Below, in pieces: positions 39,015 through 49,979 of a stretch of DNA of 64,000 bases. Positions within the stretch are counted from its first letter, which is position 1; the number at the start of each line of letters is the position of its first letter. The stretch is from Bradyrhizobium sp. GTDB lineage: Bacteria > Pseudomonadota > Alphaproteobacteria > Rhizobiales > Xanthobacteraceae. Under the pieces are notes generated by a model. The model saw only the letters and a program-made list of their open reading frames with translations. It was not told the origin of the DNA and did no database searches. The translations under genes were made by a program, and so were the position numbers. The stretch lies in the NCBI RefSeq assembly GCF_030697065.1, contig NZ_JAUYQU010000294.1:1-64000 (forward strand), read 5' to 3'.

Positions 39015-39140
39015 GTCATTCCGGGTCATCGCCAACGGGTCGGCGCCTGCGCCGCCCGATGACAGGCTCCACGATGAACCCGGAATCTGGAGATTGTCGC
39101 GCGAGATTCCGGTTCGCGCTGACGCGCGCCCCGGAATGAC
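39015..39140. repeat. Palindromic intergenic repeat, family A (long form)
   Basis: GTCATTCCGGGTCATCGCC opens and GCCCCGGAATGAC closes; GAACCCGGAATC and GAGATTCCGGTTC pair in the centre, and a second stem GGGTCGGCGCC sits near 39040. It separates the convergent purH and MFS genes. Confidence 0.8.
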
Positions 39141-39142
39141 GG

Positions 39143-40528
39143 CTATTCTTCCCTGACCCGCGACAGCAGCGCCAGGCCGCCGACGAAGAAAATCACCAGC
39201 ACCGCCATGCCGGCTTTCTGGCTGGCCGTAATCGCGGTGACCGCGCCGACCAGTAACGGGCCGACAAAGGACGTGACCTTTCCGGTCAGCGCGAACAGTC
39301 CGAAATATTGCGCGACGCGGTCTTTCGGCGCCATGCGGACCAGCAGCGAGCGCGACGCCGCCTGCAGCGGGCCGCCGGCCATGCCGATCAGGCAGCCGAG
39401 CAGCAGATAGGCGCGCTCCGCGGCGCCGGCAAACAGCGCGCCGCCCGGCACCGGCGGCGCCACCTTGACGAAGAAGATCGAGTCCTTGTCGACCAGCAGG
39501 ATGCCGATGATCGACGACAGCAGCACTATGGTGCTGCCGGCGATGACCCGCTTCGGCCCGAGCGTGTCGTCGAGCTTGCCGCCGAGCCATGCTCCGAACG
39601 TGCCGGCGACCGCGAGCAGGATCCCGAACGTGCCGATCTGGATGGTGTGCCAGCCGAAGGTGCCGGCGGCGTAGATGCCGCCGAACGCGAACAGCGACAC
39701 CAGCCCGTCGGTATAGATCATGTTGGCGAGCAGAAACGCCGCCATCGACTTGCGCTTCGGCAGTTCGGACAGCGTGCCCTTCAGTTCGGTCAGGCCCTTG
39801 CGCAGCGCGACGCGCACCGGCAGCTTCGCCGGATAGTCCGGCGTCAGCAGGAACATCGGCGTCACGAAGATGATGAACCAGATCGCGGTGAGCGGGCCGG
39901 TGATGCGGGCGCCCTGATGCGTCACCGGATCGAGACCGAACAACGGCGCGAATCCGAACAGCGTGCGCCCTGTAACCGGATCCGCCGCCAGAAATCCGAG
40001 CACCAGGATCAGGCTGACGATGCCGCCGACATACCCGGTGGCCCAGCCGGTGCCCGACAATCGGCCGATCTTGGACGGCGGCACCAGCGACGGCATCATC
40101 GCATTGTTGAAGACCATCGCGAATTCGACGCCGATGGTGGCGATGCCGAAGGCGAGCAAGAGCGCCGGAATCACACTGGGGTCGCCGGGCTTGCCGAACC
40201 ACATCATCGAGGAGCCGATCACCAGCAGCGCGCCGAAGGCGGCGATCCACGGCTTGCGCCGGCCGCTGGCGTCCGCGATCGCGCCCAACACCGGCGACAA
40301 CAGCGCGATCACCAGCCCCGCCGCCGCGGTCGCAAAGCCCCACATCGCCTGCCCGCTGGCGGGGTTGGAGGCCACATGGGTGGCGAAATAAGGCGCGAAC
40401 ACGAAGGTGGTGATCAGGGTGAAGTAGGGCTGCGCGGCCCAGTCGAAGAAGATCCAGCTGACGACGGCGGCGCGGCGCGGATAGACCTTGATATCCGCAA
40501 TGCTCGCCGCCGGGGCAATGATGGTCAT
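39143..40528 (-). CDS. MFS transporter, UMF1/Atg22-like family
   Basis: About 461 residues from the ATG at 40528, which has an AGAAG site; a GTG at 40552 is the alternative. It has about 12 membrane segments, and the opening SWIFFDWAAQPYFTLITTF is typical of the family related to yeast vacuolar amino acid effluxer Atg22. The MFS signature loop appears as DASGRRKPW. The substrate of bacterial members is unknown; amino acid efflux is a guess from the yeast relative. Transcribed divergently from ggt. Confidence 0.87.
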   Translation of the reverse strand: MTIIAPAASIADIKVYPRRAAVVSWIFFDWAAQPYFTLITTFVFAPYFATHVASNPASGQAMWGFATAAAGLVIALLSPVLGAIADASGRRKPWIAAFGALLVIGSSMMWFGKPGDPSVIPALLLAFGIATIGVEFAMVFNNAMMPSLVPPSKIGRLSGTGWATGYVGGIVSLILVLGFLAADPVTGRTLFGFAPLFGLDPVTHQGARITGPLTAIWFIIFVTPMFLLTPDYPAKLPVRVALRKGLTELKGTLSELPKRKSMAAFLLANMIYTDGLVSLFAFGGIYAAGTFGWHTIQIGTFGILLAVAGTFGAWLGGKLDDTLGPKRVIAGSTIVLLSSIIGILLVDKDSIFFVKVAPPVPGGALFAGAAERAYLLLGCLIGMAGGPLQAASRSLLVRMAPKDRVAQYFGLFALTGKVTSFVGPLLVGAVTAITASQKAGMAVLVIFFVGGLALLSRVREE

Positions 40529-40639
40529 GCTCGAGATCTTCTGCCGAATCACGAAGAGGCGTTTTGCCCTTCGCGCTGGAATTCATATAGCATTCGGGGC
40601 GGCAAGAGACTGCGTCATTTCGCTGATCCCCGGTCCAAA

Positions 40640-42400
<1,761 letters not shown>

Positions 42401-42420
42401 GACCGTCACAGGAGAGAAGC

Positions 42421-43317
42421 ATGACGTCACTGAAGGGCAAGACGCTGTTCGTATCCGGCGGCAGCCGCGGTATCGGGCTGGCGATCGCGTTGCGCGCCGC
42501 GCGCGACGGCGCCAATGTCGCGATCGCCGCCAAGACCGCGGAGCCGCATCCGCGACTGAAGGGCACCATCTACACCGCCGCCGACGAGGTCCGCGCCGCC
42601 GGCGGCAAGGCGCTTCCGGTCCTGTGCGATATCCGCGACGAAGCCCAGGTAATCGCGGCAATCGACCAGACCGTCGCCGAATTCGGCGGCATCGACATCT
42701 GCGTCAACAATGCCAGCGCCATCAGCCTGACCAATTCGCAAGGCACCGACATGAAGCGGTTCGACCTGATGATGGGTATCAACACCCGCGGCACCTTCAT
42801 GGTGTCGAAATACGCCATCCCGCATCTGAAGAAGGCCGGGAATCCGCACATCCTGATGCTGTCGCCGCCGCTCGACATGCAGACGAAATGGTTCGAGCAT
42901 TCCACCGCCTACACCATGGCGAAGTTCGGCATGAGCATGTGCGTACTGGGCCTCGCCGGCGAACTGAGATCGGCGGGCGTGGCGGTCAACGCGCTGTGGC
43001 CGCGCACCACCATCGCCACCGCCGCGGTCGGCAATCTCCTCGGTGGCGACGCCATGATGCGCGCCAGCCGCACCCCCGAGATCATGGGCGACGCCGCCCA
43101 TGTCATTTTCACCAAACCGTCGCGCGCGTTCACCGGGCAGTTCTGCATCGACGACAAGGTGCTGTATGAAAGCGGCGTGCGCGACTTCGAGCATTACCGG
43201 GTCGACGCGTCGGTGCCGCTGATGTCGGATTTCTTCGTACCCGACGACGATTTGCCGCCGCCCGGCGTCAGCGTGAGGGCGCTACCCTCCGTGGGCGAAG
43301 CCCGGAAGACGCACTGA
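42421..43317 (+). CDS. Short-chain dehydrogenase, HSDL2-like
   Basis: A 298-residue SDR. The cofactor motif SGGSRGIG lies at residues 12–19, and the active site is Tyr164-x-x-x-Lys168 (YTMAK). The NNASAISLTN segment and long C-terminal tail match the HSDL2-type (hydroxysteroid dehydrogenase-like 2) group, which lacks the sterol-carrier domain in bacteria. The exact substrate, probably a fatty or branched acyl compound, is unknown. It starts 20 bases after ggt stops, with an AGGAGAG ribosome site, and is followed by the serine hydrolase 21 bases on, so the three may be one operon. Confidence 0.9.
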   Translation: MTSLKGKTLFVSGGSRGIGLAIALRAARDGANVAIAAKTAEPHPRLKGTIYTAADEVRAAGGKALPVLCDIRDEAQVIAAIDQTVAEFGGIDICVNNASAISLTNSQGTDMKRFDLMMGINTRGTFMVSKYAIPHLKKAGNPHILMLSPPLDMQTKWFEHSTAYTMAKFGMSMCVLGLAGELRSAGVAVNALWPRTTIATAAVGNLLGGDAMMRASRTPEIMGDAAHVIFTKPSRAFTGQFCIDDKVLYESGVRDFEHYRVDASVPLMSDFFVPDDDLPPPGVSVRALPSVGEARKTH

Positions 43318-43338
43318 TCCGGTCGCGGGGAGGAACGC

Positions 43339-44739
43339 GTGGCTTGGCGGAAGCTCGTTGTCGGCGTTGTGGCCGGCGCGCTGGTGCTGGCCACGGTCGC
43401 GGCGGCGCTCGTGATGTTTCGTCCCGACCGCGCCATCCGCGTCGCCACCGGCGTCGTCGCGCATAACGTCTGCTCGAAAAGTTTCGTCTCCGGGCTCGAT
43501 CCGGCCACGGTGTTCGCGGAGACCATCGACCGCGGCGGCATTCGTCTGCTGCGTTCGGTGTTGACCTATCAGCTCGATCGGAAACGCGACACCGTCGAGG
43601 CGTCGGTGGCGGGGTTGTTCGGCAGCCGCGCGGCATTTCACGAGGGATTCGGCTGCGTGCTCCTGCATGATTCGGAACCGCCCTATCTGCTCAGGAGCGA
43701 CATCGCCGCATTGAAGATACCAAAGAATCCCCCGCTGCTGCCGGAGATTGCCGGCGCCGCCATCGTCGAGCCGACCGATCCCCGCCTGAAGGCGGCGCTC
43801 GATCGCGCCTTCGAGGAGCCCGCCGCGCCGCCGTTTCGACGGACCAAGGCGGTCGTGGTGGTGCATGACGGACGTGTGATTGCCGAGCGCTATGCCGCGG
43901 GCATCGGCGTCGATACGCCGCTGCTCGGGTTCTCCATGACCAAGTCCGTCGTCAATGCGTTGATTGGTGTCCTGACGCAGCAGGGCCTCGTCACCCCGTC
44001 GTTCCCGGCGCCGGTCCCGGAATGGCGCGGGGCGACCGATCCGCGCCGCCAGATCGAGGTCGAGCACCTGATGCGGATGACAACGGGCCTTGCGCTCGAC
44101 GAGACCAATTCCGGCTTCGATCCTTCCAGCCAGATGGTGTATCTGCAGCGCGACATGGCCGGCTTCGCGGCGAAGGCCCTCTTGATCGCTCCGCCGGGAA
44201 CGCGATGGGCCTACAGCAGCGCCACCACGCAGCTGCTGGCCCGGATCATCCGCGACTCGGTCGGCGGCCCCGAGCAGACGCTCGCCTTCGCGTGGCGCGA
44301 ATTGTTCAACCCGCTCGGGATGCGCAACGTAACGCTGGAATTCGATGGCTCGGGCACGCTGCAGGGAACGGCCTACATGCTCGCGAGCGCCCGGGACTGG
44401 GCGCGTTTCGGATTGCTCTATCTCAACGACGGCATGATCGGCGGCCGACGCCTGCTGCACGCGGACTGGGTGGCCCTGTCGGCCGCCGCCACCCTCGATA
44501 CCGACTATGGCGCCGGCTTCTGGACCAATCGCAGCGAACACCCGAACGCCAGGGCCCGCGTCGGGCTCGGAATTCCCCGCGACGCGTTCTTTGCCTCCGG
44601 CGATCTTGGTCAACGCGTGGTCATCCTGCCAACGCAGAACCTTGTGATCGTCCGGCTCGGCGACTCCGTCGACCCCACCGGCGACATGAGCGGCTTTGCC
44701 CGCCTGGTCCGCGAAGTGATCGCCGCGACCCCGCGCTGA
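43339..44739 (+). CDS. Serine hydrolase, class C beta-lactamase / 6-aminohexanoate-dimer hydrolase-like
   Basis: A 466-residue protein beginning with GTG at 43339, preceded by GGGGAGGA. An N-terminal membrane or signal segment (about 6–27) is followed by the penicillin-binding fold. The catalytic Ser199 and Lys202 lie in SMTKS and the Tyr292 in YSSATT, matching the S-x-x-K and Y-x-x motifs of class C-type and nylon-oligomer hydrolase (NylB) enzymes. A third motif near GDLGQR could be the KTG equivalent. Predicted periplasmic or membrane-tethered. True beta-lactamase activity is not implied. Confidence 0.88.
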   Translation: MAWRKLVVGVVAGALVLATVAAALVMFRPDRAIRVATGVVAHNVCSKSFVSGLDPATVFAETIDRGGIRLLRSVLTYQLDRKRDTVEASVAGLFGSRAAFHEGFGCVLLHDSEPPYLLRSDIAALKIPKNPPLLPEIAGAAIVEPTDPRLKAALDRAFEEPAAPPFRRTKAVVVVHDGRVIAERYAAGIGVDTPLLGFSMTKSVVNALIGVLTQQGLVTPSFPAPVPEWRGATDPRRQIEVEHLMRMTTGLALDETNSGFDPSSQMVYLQRDMAGFAAKALLIAPPGTRWAYSSATTQLLARIIRDSVGGPEQTLAFAWRELFNPLGMRNVTLEFDGSGTLQGTAYMLASARDWARFGLLYLNDGMIGGRRLLHADWVALSAAATLDTDYGAGFWTNRSEHPNARARVGLGIPRDAFFASGDLGQRVVILPTQNLVIVRLGDSVDPTGDMSGFARLVREVIAATPR

Positions 44740-44838
44740 CTGATCGAGAGGATACCCGGAATACTACGGTGCTCCCAACCGGCAGGTTCTTAACGTCTTC
44801 ATTCTAATTCTCGGTTTTCTGAACGTTGGAGAACCGCC

Positions 44839-46533
44839 GTGCTTTTGGGATTCCGTAATATCGCCATTCTCGCCAAGATTGCCGTTCCCGCGACCATCGT
44901 CGCCGTCGTCTCGATCGGGATCGTGCTCTATGCGTCGCTGGCGGTAACGCAGCTGTCGGACACGGCGGCGGCGCTGGTGGATGGAAACGCCACCCGGGTC
45001 CAGCTCGCGCTGCAGGCCGAAAGCGCCTTCAACAATGCCGCCATCAGCGAAAAGAACGTGATTCTCAGCGACGAGGAAAAGGTGGCAAACGGCCATATCG
45101 CGCTTTACGACAAGGCGACTGGCGCAACCCTCGACGCCATCACCCGGTTTGAGGCCATCACCCAGGAAGCAGAACAGCGCGCCCTGATCGAGACCTTCCG
45201 CACCGCCGTCACCGGACGGCGTGATGCGAGCGCCCAGGTTTTCCAACTCGCGCTCGCCGGCAAGGATAAGGAAGCTTTCGAGCTTTCACGCGGCGTGGCC
45301 GCCAAGCATCGCCAAGTCGCCATCGGCGCGGTCAGCAAGCTGATCGCCATGAACGTGGAGAAAATGCGCGAGGCGCGCGACGCCAGCGTGGCGATGGCCG
45401 CGCAAACCAGGACGTGGCTCGTCATCGGCGCGGCGGCCGGATTGATCTGCGCCTTCGGCGTGCTCGGCTGGATCGCGCTCTATCAGATTTCCCGGCCACT
45501 CGCCTCGATGACAGGCGAGATGACGAAGCTCGCCAACGGCGATCTCGACATCCAGATCGAGGGCGCCGACCGTGCCGATGAGGTCGGCGGGCTCGCCCGG
45601 TCCCTGCAGGTATTCAAGGAGAATGCGATCACCGCGCGCCGTCTTGAGACCGAACAGCGCGTGCAGCAGGAGCAGAAGCAGAAGCGGCAGCTTGCCGTCG
45701 AAGGATACATTGCCGTTTTTGACGAGCAGGTTTGCGAGGCACTGGACACTCTGAGTTCCGCCTCGGCGGAGATGCACGCGACCGCGGGGAGCATGTCGGC
45801 GACCGCCGTGGAAACCGGCCGGCAGGCCACCGCCGTTGCCGTCGCTTCGGATCAGGCATCGACCAACGTGTCGACCGTGGCTGCCGCGACCGAGCAGTTG
45901 CACGCTTCGACCAACGAGATCTCGCGCCAGGTGACGCAGTCGGCCGAATTCGCCTCCACAGCGGTGATCGAGGCCGAGCGCACCAACGCCACCATCCAGG
46001 GCCTGGCCGAGACGGCGCAGAAGATCGGCGACGTGGTCTCGCTGATTCAGAACATCGCGTCCCAGACCAATTTGCTTGCGCTCAACGCGACCATCGAAGC
46101 CGCCCGGGCCGGTGAAGCCGGCCGGGGCTTTGCCGTGGTGGCGAGCGAGGTCAAGGCGCTGGCCAATCAGACCGCCAAGGCTACCGAGGATATCTCGACG
46201 CAGATCGCCGCCATTCAGGGCGAGACCGGCAACGCGGTCGAGGCCATCAAGGCGATCGGCGGCACCATCCGCAAGATGAACGAGATCGCGTCGGCGATTG
46301 CCGCGGCGGTGGAGCAGCAGGGAGCCGCGACCCGGGATATCTCCAACAACATCCAGCTGGTGGCGCAAGGCACCAGCGGCGTGGCGACCAATATCGCCGG
46401 CGTCAACGAGGCCGTCGAAGAGACCGGCAATGCGGCCACGGAAGTGCTTTCCGCCGCCGACGATCTCAGCCGCCAGTCGGACAAACTGCGGGCCAATGTG
46501 AACGGCTTCCTCGGCAAGATCCGCGCCGCCTGA
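44839..46533 (+). CDS. Methyl-accepting chemotaxis protein
   Basis: A 564-residue chemoreceptor starting with GTG at 44839 after a GGAGA site. It has a first membrane segment (about 13–35), a helical periplasmic sensor (40–190) of four-helix-bundle type, a second segment (about 192–216), HAMP (to about 270) and a signalling domain with the hairpin tip [20 protein letters not shown]. It reports periplasmic conditions to CheA/CheW. No che genes are near. Its C terminus (…[22 protein letters not shown]) resembles the tail remnant at 56028. Confidence 0.95.
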   Translation: MLLGFRNIAILAKIAVPATIVAVVSIGIVLYASLAVTQLSDTAAALVDGNATRVQLALQAESAFNNAAISEKNVILSDEEKVANGHIALYDKATGATLDAITRFEAITQEAEQRALIETFRTAVTGRRDASAQVFQLALAGKDKEAFELSRGVAAKHRQVAIGAVSKLIAMNVEKMREARDASVAMAAQTRTWLVIGAAAGLICAFGVLGWIALYQISRPLASMTGEMTKLANGDLDIQIEGADRADEVGGLARSLQVFKENAITARRLETEQRVQQEQKQKRQLAVEGYIAVFDEQVCEALDTLSSASAEMHATAGSMSATAVETGRQATAVAVASDQASTNVSTVAAATEQLHASTNEISRQVTQSAEFASTAVIEAERTNATIQGLAETAQKIGDVVSLIQNIASQTNLLALNATIEAARAGEAGRGFAVVASEVKALANQTAKATEDISTQIAAIQGETGNAVEAIKAIGGTIRKMNEIASAIAAAVEQQGAATRDISNNIQLVAQGTSGVATNIAGVNEAVEETGNAATEVLSAADDLSRQSDKLRANVNGFLGKIRAA

Positions 46534-46556
46534 TAGCTCGCGCTTTCTCTTCTCCA

Positions 46557-46586
46557 CTCCCACCACGCAAGGGCGTGTGGTGGGAG
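46557..46586. terminator. Bidirectional hairpin between chemoreceptor and GST genes
   Basis: CTCCCACCAC and GTGGTGGGAG form a perfect 10-base stem with a ten-base loop. It lies between the convergent stop codons at 46533 and 46595, so it could end both transcripts. No strong T-run follows on either side. Confidence 0.6.
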
Positions 46587-46594
46587 GGGAAAGA

Positions 46595-47263
46595 CTATCC
46601 CCGTCCAATCGTGTACGGACCGCCCTTTTCCAGCGCCCGCTTGTAGGCCGGACGGGCGTGAATGCGGTCGAGAAAGGCCATGGCTTTGGGGTGGCCCTGC
46701 TCGAGCCCGCCGCGCGCGGCGGCAGCCTCCAGCGGAAAACTCATCTGGATGTCGGCGGCGGAAAATTCATTGCCGGCAAACCACTCGCTTTTGCCGAGCT
46801 CGCTTTCCCACCATGCCATGTGCTGCTTGAGCTGTGGATTGACCAACGCGGTCAGCGCCTGGTTGCAGACCTTGCGCACCAGCGGGCGCAGCAGGGCCGG
46901 CGCGCGCTTAGGCATCAGCGTGAACAGCAGCTTCAACAGCAGCGGCGGCATCGCCGATCCCTCGGCGTAGTGCAGCCAATAGGTATAGCGCAGCCGCTCG
47001 GGCGTTTTGGGCGGCGGCACCAGGCGGCCCTCGCCGTAACTGTCGATGATGTATTCGGCAATCGCACCCGACTCCGCGACGGTGTTGCCGTTGTCGGTGA
47101 TGACGGGCGATTTGCCGAGCGGATGCACCGCGCGCAGTTCCGCCGGCGCCCGCATGTCCGGCTGACGCTGATAGCGGACGATTTCATAGGGAACGCCGAG
47201 TTCCTCCAGCAGCCACAGCACGCGCTGGGAGCGGGAATTGTTGAGGTGATGGACGGTGAGCAT
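46595..47263 (-). CDS. Glutathione S-transferase family protein
   Basis: A 222-residue GST. The N-terminal thioredoxin-like domain opens LTVHHLNNSRSQRVLWLLEELG with the conserved Ser/Arg region and has the glutathione-binding cis-Pro segment HPLGKSPVI and the ESGAIAEYI motif. The all-helical C-terminal domain follows, with the D-x-x-MSFPLEA-type motif. The substrate is unknown. It is divergent from the DUF2239 gene across a 175-base region that holds two CCGGGT palindromes, so the pair may be co-regulated. Confidence 0.93.
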   Translation of the reverse strand: MLTVHHLNNSRSQRVLWLLEELGVPYEIVRYQRQPDMRAPAELRAVHPLGKSPVITDNGNTVAESGAIAEYIIDSYGEGRLVPPPKTPERLRYTYWLHYAEGSAMPPLLLKLLFTLMPKRAPALLRPLVRKVCNQALTALVNPQLKQHMAWWESELGKSEWFAGNEFSAADIQMSFPLEAAAARGGLEQGHPKAMAFLDRIHARPAYKRALEKGGPYTIGRG

Positions 47264-47371
47264 GGCGTTTCCTCGGGGGCGGTGCGTTTAGGGGATCGAT
47301 CGATTTCGTAGCAGCCGGCCGGCGGGTTGGCGATTGGACCTGTTGGGCTGTGAACTTGGCGATTCAATAAG

Positions 47372-47379
47372 ACCCGGGT
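47372..47379. promoter_or_regulatory. ACCCGGGT palindrome, first of a pair
   Basis: A perfect 8-base palindrome followed by GATAT. Its centre lies 27 bases from that of the second, longer palindrome at 47395–47410; both share the core CCGGGT-purine-A. A likely operator half of a tandem site serving GST and/or the DUF2239 gene. Confidence 0.4.
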
Positions 47380-47394
47380 GATATTGACATCGTA

Positions 47395-47410
47395 ATTTAT
47401 CCGGGTAAAT
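47395..47410. promoter_or_regulatory. ATTTATCCGGGTAAAT palindrome, operator-like
   Basis: A 16-base near-perfect palindrome (only the T/G pair off). It lies 28 bases upstream of the DUF2239 ATG at 47439 and is AT-rich at the ends in GC-rich DNA, as operators often are. The regulator is not known. Confidence 0.5.
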
Positions 47411-47438
47411 TGAATCCGTCAAAAAGCGAGGTTTTCCA

Positions 47439-48047
47439 ATGATTCAAGCCGCCCCCGCATGCGTTACCGCGTTCATTGGGCAGGAGCGACTGGCCTCCGG
47501 TCCGCTGGCCGAGGTCGCGTTGGCCGTCATGAGGGCCTCCGGGAGCGCCGCCGAGAGCACCATCCTCATCTTCAACGATGCCGACGGCCGCCCCCTCGAT
47601 CTGGATCTGCGGGGCAGCGAACGCGACATCATTGCCCGGTTGCCGCAGCCCGCTTCGCATCCGCAATTGTCGGCCGAAGACCCGTCTGTGCCGGAGCCGC
47701 GCGGGCGCGGGCGGCCGAGGCTCGGGGTCGTGGCCCGCGAGGTGACGCTGTTGCCCCGGCATTGGGAATGGCTGGGGGCACAGCCCGGCGGTGCATCGGT
47801 GGCGCTGCGAAAGCTGGTGGAAGCGGCGCGACGCTCCAGCGGCGATCTCAATCGCAGCCGCGCGGCGAGAGACGCCGCCTATCATTTCATGTCCGCCATG
47901 GCGGGCAATCTGCCGGGCTTCGAGGAAGCCTCGCGGGCATTGTTCGGCGATGATCGACGGCGGTTCGTCGCGCTCATAGCCGGCTGGCCCGGCGACATCC
48001 GCGATCACATCGTCAGGCTAGCGTTCTCCGATCGGGCGGAGGGTTGA
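47439..48047 (+). CDS. DUF2239 family protein
   Basis: A 202-residue protein matching DUF2239: an opening TAFIGQERLASGPLAEVA, an LDLDLRGSE segment, the central GRGRPRLGVVAREVTLLPRHW and a C-terminal helical part. The central motif (GRPRLGVV…LLPRHWEWL) is a basic hinge that looks like a DNA-binding or interaction region. The family's function is unknown; it often occurs near GST-type genes, as here. Likely soluble. Palindromes just upstream suggest it is regulated by a dimeric repressor. Confidence 0.88.
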   Translation: MIQAAPACVTAFIGQERLASGPLAEVALAVMRASGSAAESTILIFNDADGRPLDLDLRGSERDIIARLPQPASHPQLSAEDPSVPEPRGRGRPRLGVVAREVTLLPRHWEWLGAQPGGASVALRKLVEAARRSSGDLNRSRAARDAAYHFMSAMAGNLPGFEEASRALFGDDRRRFVALIAGWPGDIRDHIVRLAFSDRAEG

Positions 48048-48142
48048 GCGGGAGATTGGCGCACGCCAGGTGAAATGTTAAAGATCATCCAAGATCCGGC
48101 GCCAGTCGCTCTCGCACAACAACAAAAAAAGGACCCAGGCAC

Positions 48143-49063
48143 ATGCGCATTCTCGTGGTCGGCGCCGGCGCCATCGGCGGATATTTCGGCGGCAGGATGC
48201 TGGAGGCCGGCTGCGACGTGACGTTCCTGGTGCGCCCGCGCCGCGCCGCGGAGCTCGCCGGCGCCGGCCTGGTAATCCGGAGTCCGAACGGCGACGTGAC
48301 CCTGAAAAATCCGCCGACGGTGCAGGCCGACAGGCTCACCGAAAAATTCGACGTCGTATTGCTGAGCTGCAAGGCATTCGATCTCGACGACGCCATCACC
48401 TCGTTTGCCCCGGCGGTCGGCCCGCAGACCTCGATCATCCCGCTGCTCAACGGCATGCTGCATCTGGATGTGCTCGACCGGAAGTTCGGGCGCGAACGCG
48501 TGCTCGGCGGCCTCTGCGCGATCGCCGCCACCCTCAACGAGGCGCGCGAGGTGGTGCAGCTGGCACCGATGCAGTCGCTCAATTTCGGCGAACGCGACGG
48601 CGGGCTTTCGTACCGGGTGCGCGCCATCGCCGAAGTGATGGCGCGCGGCAAGCTCGGCTCCGTCGCCAGCGAGAACATCGTGCAGGAGATGTGGGAAAAA
48701 TGGGTGTTCCTGGCCTCGCTGGCGGCCTCGACCTGCCTGATGCGCACCGCGGTCGGGAATATCCTGGCGGTGCCGGGCGGCAAGGATTTCATCCTCGGCA
48801 TGCTGGATGAATGCAGCGCGGTGGCGACAGCCGAGGGCCATGCGCCGAGCGGCCCGTTCTTCCAGCGCACCAAGGGCCTGCTGACCACGGAGGGTTCGCA
48901 GATGACCGCGTCGATGTTCCGCGACATCAAGGCGGGCGCTGCGGTCGAAGCCGACCATGTGATCGGCGACCTGATCGCGCGCGGCGACGCCGCCAAAGTG
49001 CCGGTGCCGCGGCTGCGCATCGCCTATACGCATCTGAAGGCGTATGAAAAGCAGCGGGGGTAG
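48143..49063 (+). CDS. Ketopantoate reductase (PanE/ApbA) family protein
   Basis: A 306-residue protein with the NADP motif GAGAIGG at residues 7–13 and the later VVLLSCKAFDLDDAI and LLNGMLHLDVLD segments. It should reduce a 2-keto acid such as ketopantoate to pantoate (coenzyme A pathway). Several PanE paralogues are usual in rhizobia, so this one's true substrate is not certain. The lysine in EMWEKWVFLASL matches the catalytic Lys. An AAAAAAAGGA ribosome site precedes the ATG. Confidence 0.88.
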   Translation: MRILVVGAGAIGGYFGGRMLEAGCDVTFLVRPRRAAELAGAGLVIRSPNGDVTLKNPPTVQADRLTEKFDVVLLSCKAFDLDDAITSFAPAVGPQTSIIPLLNGMLHLDVLDRKFGRERVLGGLCAIAATLNEAREVVQLAPMQSLNFGERDGGLSYRVRAIAEVMARGKLGSVASENIVQEMWEKWVFLASLAASTCLMRTAVGNILAVPGGKDFILGMLDECSAVATAEGHAPSGPFFQRTKGLLTTEGSQMTASMFRDIKAGAAVEADHVIGDLIARGDAAKVPVPRLRIAYTHLKAYEKQRG

Positions 49064-49070
49064 TCGTTCC

Positions 49071-49185
49071 GTCATCCTTGCGAACGCAAGGGACCCATAA
49101 CCACAGGGCGCGGTTATTGAGCGGGACGTTCGCACACTTCGAGTGGCCGCGGCGTATGGGGGCCCCGCGTTCGCGGGGACGTCAG
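49071..49185. repeat. Palindromic intergenic repeat, family F
   Basis: GTCATCCTTGCGAACGCAAG at the left is a loose inverted match to CCGCGTTCGCGGGGACGTC at the right. The inner region has CCCATAACCACAGG. It lies between the convergent panE-like and cytochrome c genes. A single copy is seen here. Confidence 0.6.
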
Positions 49186-49770
49186 CTACAAATGCGCGAG
49201 GTAATGCGCCAGCGCCTCGATTTCCTCCTCGCTGAGGGCGAAGGCGACGCTCGCCATCGCCGCCATGCCGCCGCCGGATCGCACGCCGGACTTGTAGTCG
49301 CGCAGCGCCTTCGCAAGATAGTCCTTGCGCTGGCCGGCGACGCGGGGAATGGCCTTGGTCCCGGCATAATTGTCGGTGTGGCAAGCGGTGCAGCGGCGGC
49401 CCGCGGCGGCCTGCGCGCCCTTGGCGGACAGATCCGGGTTGTCGTCCGGCTTCGCTTTCGGCGGTGCCAGCGAGGCGAAATAGGCGCCGAGATTGCGGAT
49501 ATCCTCGTTGCTGAGCTGATCGACGACCGGCTGCATCTGCTCGTTCTTGCGGGTGCCGGCGCGAAAGAACACCAGCTGCCACTGAATGAACTGGTCGGGC
49601 TGGCCGGCCAGCGAGGGCATGTTCTCGATCTGCGAGATGCCGGCTTCGCCATGACAGGCGATGCAGATTTCGGCCTTCTGCTTGCCGGCGGCGACGTCGG
49701 CGGCGTGGGTTGCGATACCGGTCGATGCAAAGGCAATAACGCAGGCTATCGGCAGTTTGAACTTGTGCAT
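49186..49770 (-). CDS. Diheme cytochrome c (cytochrome c4-like)
   Basis: A 194-residue exported protein with signal peptide (residues 1–23, ending HAA). Two haem motifs are present: C36-x-x-C39-H40 (CIACH) and C127-x-x-C130-H131 (CTACH), so it binds two haems, with axial methionines likely in the two MxSLAG- and MASVAF-type segments. It carries electrons in the periplasm. It lies downstream of the sorbosone dehydrogenase-like gene on the same strand, with a terminator-like hairpin and a repeat between, and could be its electron acceptor. The start at 49770 gives the signal peptide; a start at 49845 does not. Confidence 0.92.
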   Translation of the reverse strand: MHKFKLPIACVIAFASTGIATHAADVAAGKQKAEICIACHGEAGISQIENMPSLAGQPDQFIQWQLVFFRAGTRKNEQMQPVVDQLSNEDIRNLGAYFASLAPPKAKPDDNPDLSAKGAQAAAGRRCTACHTDNYAGTKAIPRVAGQRKDYLAKALRDYKSGVRSGGGMAAMASVAFALSEEEIEALAHYLAHL

Positions 49771-49794
49771 GATCGCAGTCCCAAAATCCCGGCT

Positions 49795-49912
49795 CGTCAT
49801 TCCGGGGCGCGCGCCAGCGCGAACCTCCGATGTGCAATCGCACATCGGGGAATCTCGCGCTGGTAATCTCCAGATTCCGGATCCGCTCGTTACACTCGCG
49901 GTCCGGAATGAC
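49795..49912. repeat. Palindromic intergenic repeat, family A
   Basis: CGTCATTCCGGGGCGCGCG opens and GGTCCGGAATGACG closes. The interior holds GATGTGCAATCGCACATC, a second perfect stem. It lies between the sorbosone dehydrogenase-like and cytochrome genes. Confidence 0.8.
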
Positions 49913-49930
49913 GATTGTCACCAACAAAAA

Positions 49931-49962
49931 GCTGCGGCCACCCGTTCCCGGGAGACCGCAGC
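49931..49962 (-). terminator. Rho-independent terminator after the sorbosone dehydrogenase-like gene
   Basis: Read on the minus strand, GCTGCGG pairs with CCGCAGC and is followed by TTTTTGTTGG. It starts 18 bases past the stop codon at 49980. This is the clearest intrinsic terminator in the window. Confidence 0.75.
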
Positions 49963-49979
49963 CCTGGGCTTTTCCGCCG

